A DNA stretch of 64,000 bases from Robiginitomaculum sp. (GTDB lineage Bacteria > Pseudomonadota > Alphaproteobacteria > Caulobacterales > Maricaulaceae): positions 133,735-197,734 of the forward strand of contig WFUF01000002.1 of NCBI GenBank assembly GCA_015485155.1. The letters are read 5' to 3'. How positions within the stretch are numbered: the first letter of the stretch is position 1; the number at the start of each line of letters is the position of its first letter. The notes under the pieces are model-generated. The model ran no database searches, was not told the DNA's origin, and worked only from the letters and a program-made list of their open reading frames with translations. The translations under genes were made by a program, and so were the position numbers. This document shows, piece after piece, positions 62,940-64,000 of the stretch.

Positions 62940-64000
62940 ATGCAAAACATGAATGACATCCGCTCTGCTTTTCTTGGTTATTTTGAAAAGAACGATCACC
63001 AGATAGTGCCATCGGCGCCATTGGTTCCGGATAATGATCCCACCCTGTTATTTACCAATGCCGGCATGGTGCAGTTCAAGGACGTGTTTACCGGGGTTGA
63101 AACCAGAGACTATGCCACTGCGGCAAGTTCGCAAAAATGTGTAAGGGCAGGCGGCAAGCATAATGATCTGGATAATGTAGGTTATACGGCCCGGCATCAC
63201 ACCTTTTTTGAAATGCTGGGCAATTTTTCCTTTGGTGACTATTTTAAGGAAAAGGCGATTTTTTACGCATGGGATTTTTTAACTCGTGAACTGGCTATTG
63301 ATGCAGCAAAACTGCTTGTAACCGTATATGCCGAAGATGAAACCGCTGCAGATTTATGGAAAAAGATCGCCGGCCTTGATGATCGGCGAATTATCCGCAT
63401 CGCCACGGCAGATAATTTCTGGTCGATGGGTGATACCGGCCCGTGCGGGCCATGCTCTGAAATTTTTTATGATCATGGGGCAAATATTCCCGGAGGGCCT
63501 CCAGGTTCCGCTGATGAGGATGGTGACCGGTTTGTGGAAATATGGAATCTGGTTTTCATGCAGTTTCAGCAATCTGCTGATGGCACAAGAATAAATCTGC
63601 CAAAACCCAGCATTGATACCGGCATGGGGCTGGAGCGAATAAGTGCTGTATTACAAGGAGTGAGTGATAATTATGAGATTGATTTATTCCGTGATTTGAT
63701 CAGTGCCAGCGAGCAGATAACTTCCACAAAGGCCAGCGGTGATAACAAGGCCAGTCACCGGGTTATTGCGGATCATTTGCGTTCGTGCTCGTTTATGCTG
63801 CTTGATGGTGTAACTCCTTCCAATGAGGGGCGTGGCTATGTGTTGCGCCGGATCATGCGAAGAGCAATGCGCCACGCCAATTTACTGGGCGCAACTTCTC
63901 CAATAATGCACCAACTGGTTCCGGCGCTGGTGTCGGCCATGTCTGAGGCCTATCCCGACTTGAGCAAGCGCCAATCAGCTATTGAGGCCAGCTTTCAGCA
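62940..64000 (+). CDS. alaS: Alanyl-tRNA synthetase, N-terminal part (runs off window)
   Basis: I translated 353 codons from the ATG at 62940 to the window edge. The sequence matches AlaRS class II catalytic core: [36 protein letters not shown] and [17 protein letters not shown] are all present. It charges tRNA-Ala with alanine. An in-frame ATG at 62949 is a second possible start. The recA-alaS order is common in alphaproteobacteria. The editing and C-terminal domains are outside the window. Confidence 0.96.
   Translation, partial: MQNMNDIRSAFLGYFEKNDHQIVPSAPLVPDNDPTLLFTNAGMVQFKDVFTGVETRDYATAASSQKCVRAGGKHNDLDNVGYTARHHTFFEMLGNFSFGDYFKEKAIFYAWDFLTRELAIDAAKLLVTVYAEDETAADLWKKIAGLDDRRIIRIATADNFWSMGDTGPCGPCSEIFYDHGANIPGGPPGSADEDGDRFVEIWNLVFMQFQQSADGTRINLPKPSIDTGMGLERISAVLQGVSDNYEIDLFRDLISASEQITSTKASGDNKASHRVIADHLRSCSFMLLDGVTPSNEGRGYVLRRIMRRAMRHANLLGATSPIMHQLVPALVSAMSEAYPDLSKRQSAIEASFQ

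Overview
This window is a chromosomal segment of an alphaproteobacterium, most likely a holdfast-bearing, cell-cycle-differentiating member of the Caulobacterales (Hyphomonadaceae, Maricaulaceae or Robiginitomaculaceae type). The markers are hfaA-hfaB-hfaD (holdfast anchor), the flagellar regulators flbT, flaF and fliX, a DUF6468/MotE-like pair beside fliL-fliM, a cckA hybrid kinase directly after fliQ-fliR-flhB, a DivJ/PleC-like kinase, a full CtrA box at fliX, sigma-54 promoters at the hook and ring genes, and an alphaproteobacterial SOS box at recA. The placement is inferred from gene content; no rRNA or tRNA gene is present to confirm it.

Layout. 1-14.4 kb: a MoxR ATPase fragment, then flagellar genes in several blocks (flbT-flaF; fliL-fliM-DUF6468-motE on the minus strand; flgF-flgG-flgA-flgH; fliX divergent from flgI-flgJ-flbY-like). 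These blocks are interrupted by msrP-msrQ (periplasmic methionine sulfoxide repair), a DUF2799 lipoprotein, an ECF sigma factor with a DUF6768 partner, and a degenerate DksA-like protein. 14.5-20 kb: a chemoreceptor, a TonB-C protein and the holdfast anchor operon. 20-25 kb: an unknown membrane protein, a CBS protein, a 0.66-kb gene-free region with a heptamer cluster, and divergent katA/oxyR. 25-32 kb: the complete phosphate regulon core phoR-pstS-pstC-pstA-pstB-phoU-phoB, all on the minus strand, with a Pho box before pstS.

32-46.8 kb is a nitrate respiration island: a NIT-domain/CRP-FNR fusion regulator, three NarK-family transporters, narGHJI and an outer-membrane porin. Palindromic FNR/DNR-type boxes stand before the second and third transporters and before the porin. 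The fusion regulator is the strongest candidate for something new. It would join nitrate sensing, DNA binding and a C-terminal four-cysteine motif in one polypeptide, and it lies divergent from the genes it probably controls.

47-56.6 kb: MucR, a PAS_5 protein, a DnaA domain IV-like protein translationally coupled to a DUF6456 protein, sufE, small hypothetical genes, a DivJ-like kinase, a phosphate-selective-type porin and a DUF885 lipoprotein. 56.7-64 kb: fliQ-fliR-flhB, cckA, recA and the start of alaS.

A dispersed family of short palindromic repeats sits between genes at several sites (about 1.34, 11.24, 30.9 and 61.5 kb, with decayed pieces near 17.2 and 20.0 kb). Its outer hairpin arms co-vary between copies, and one copy supplies the C-terminus of a protein.
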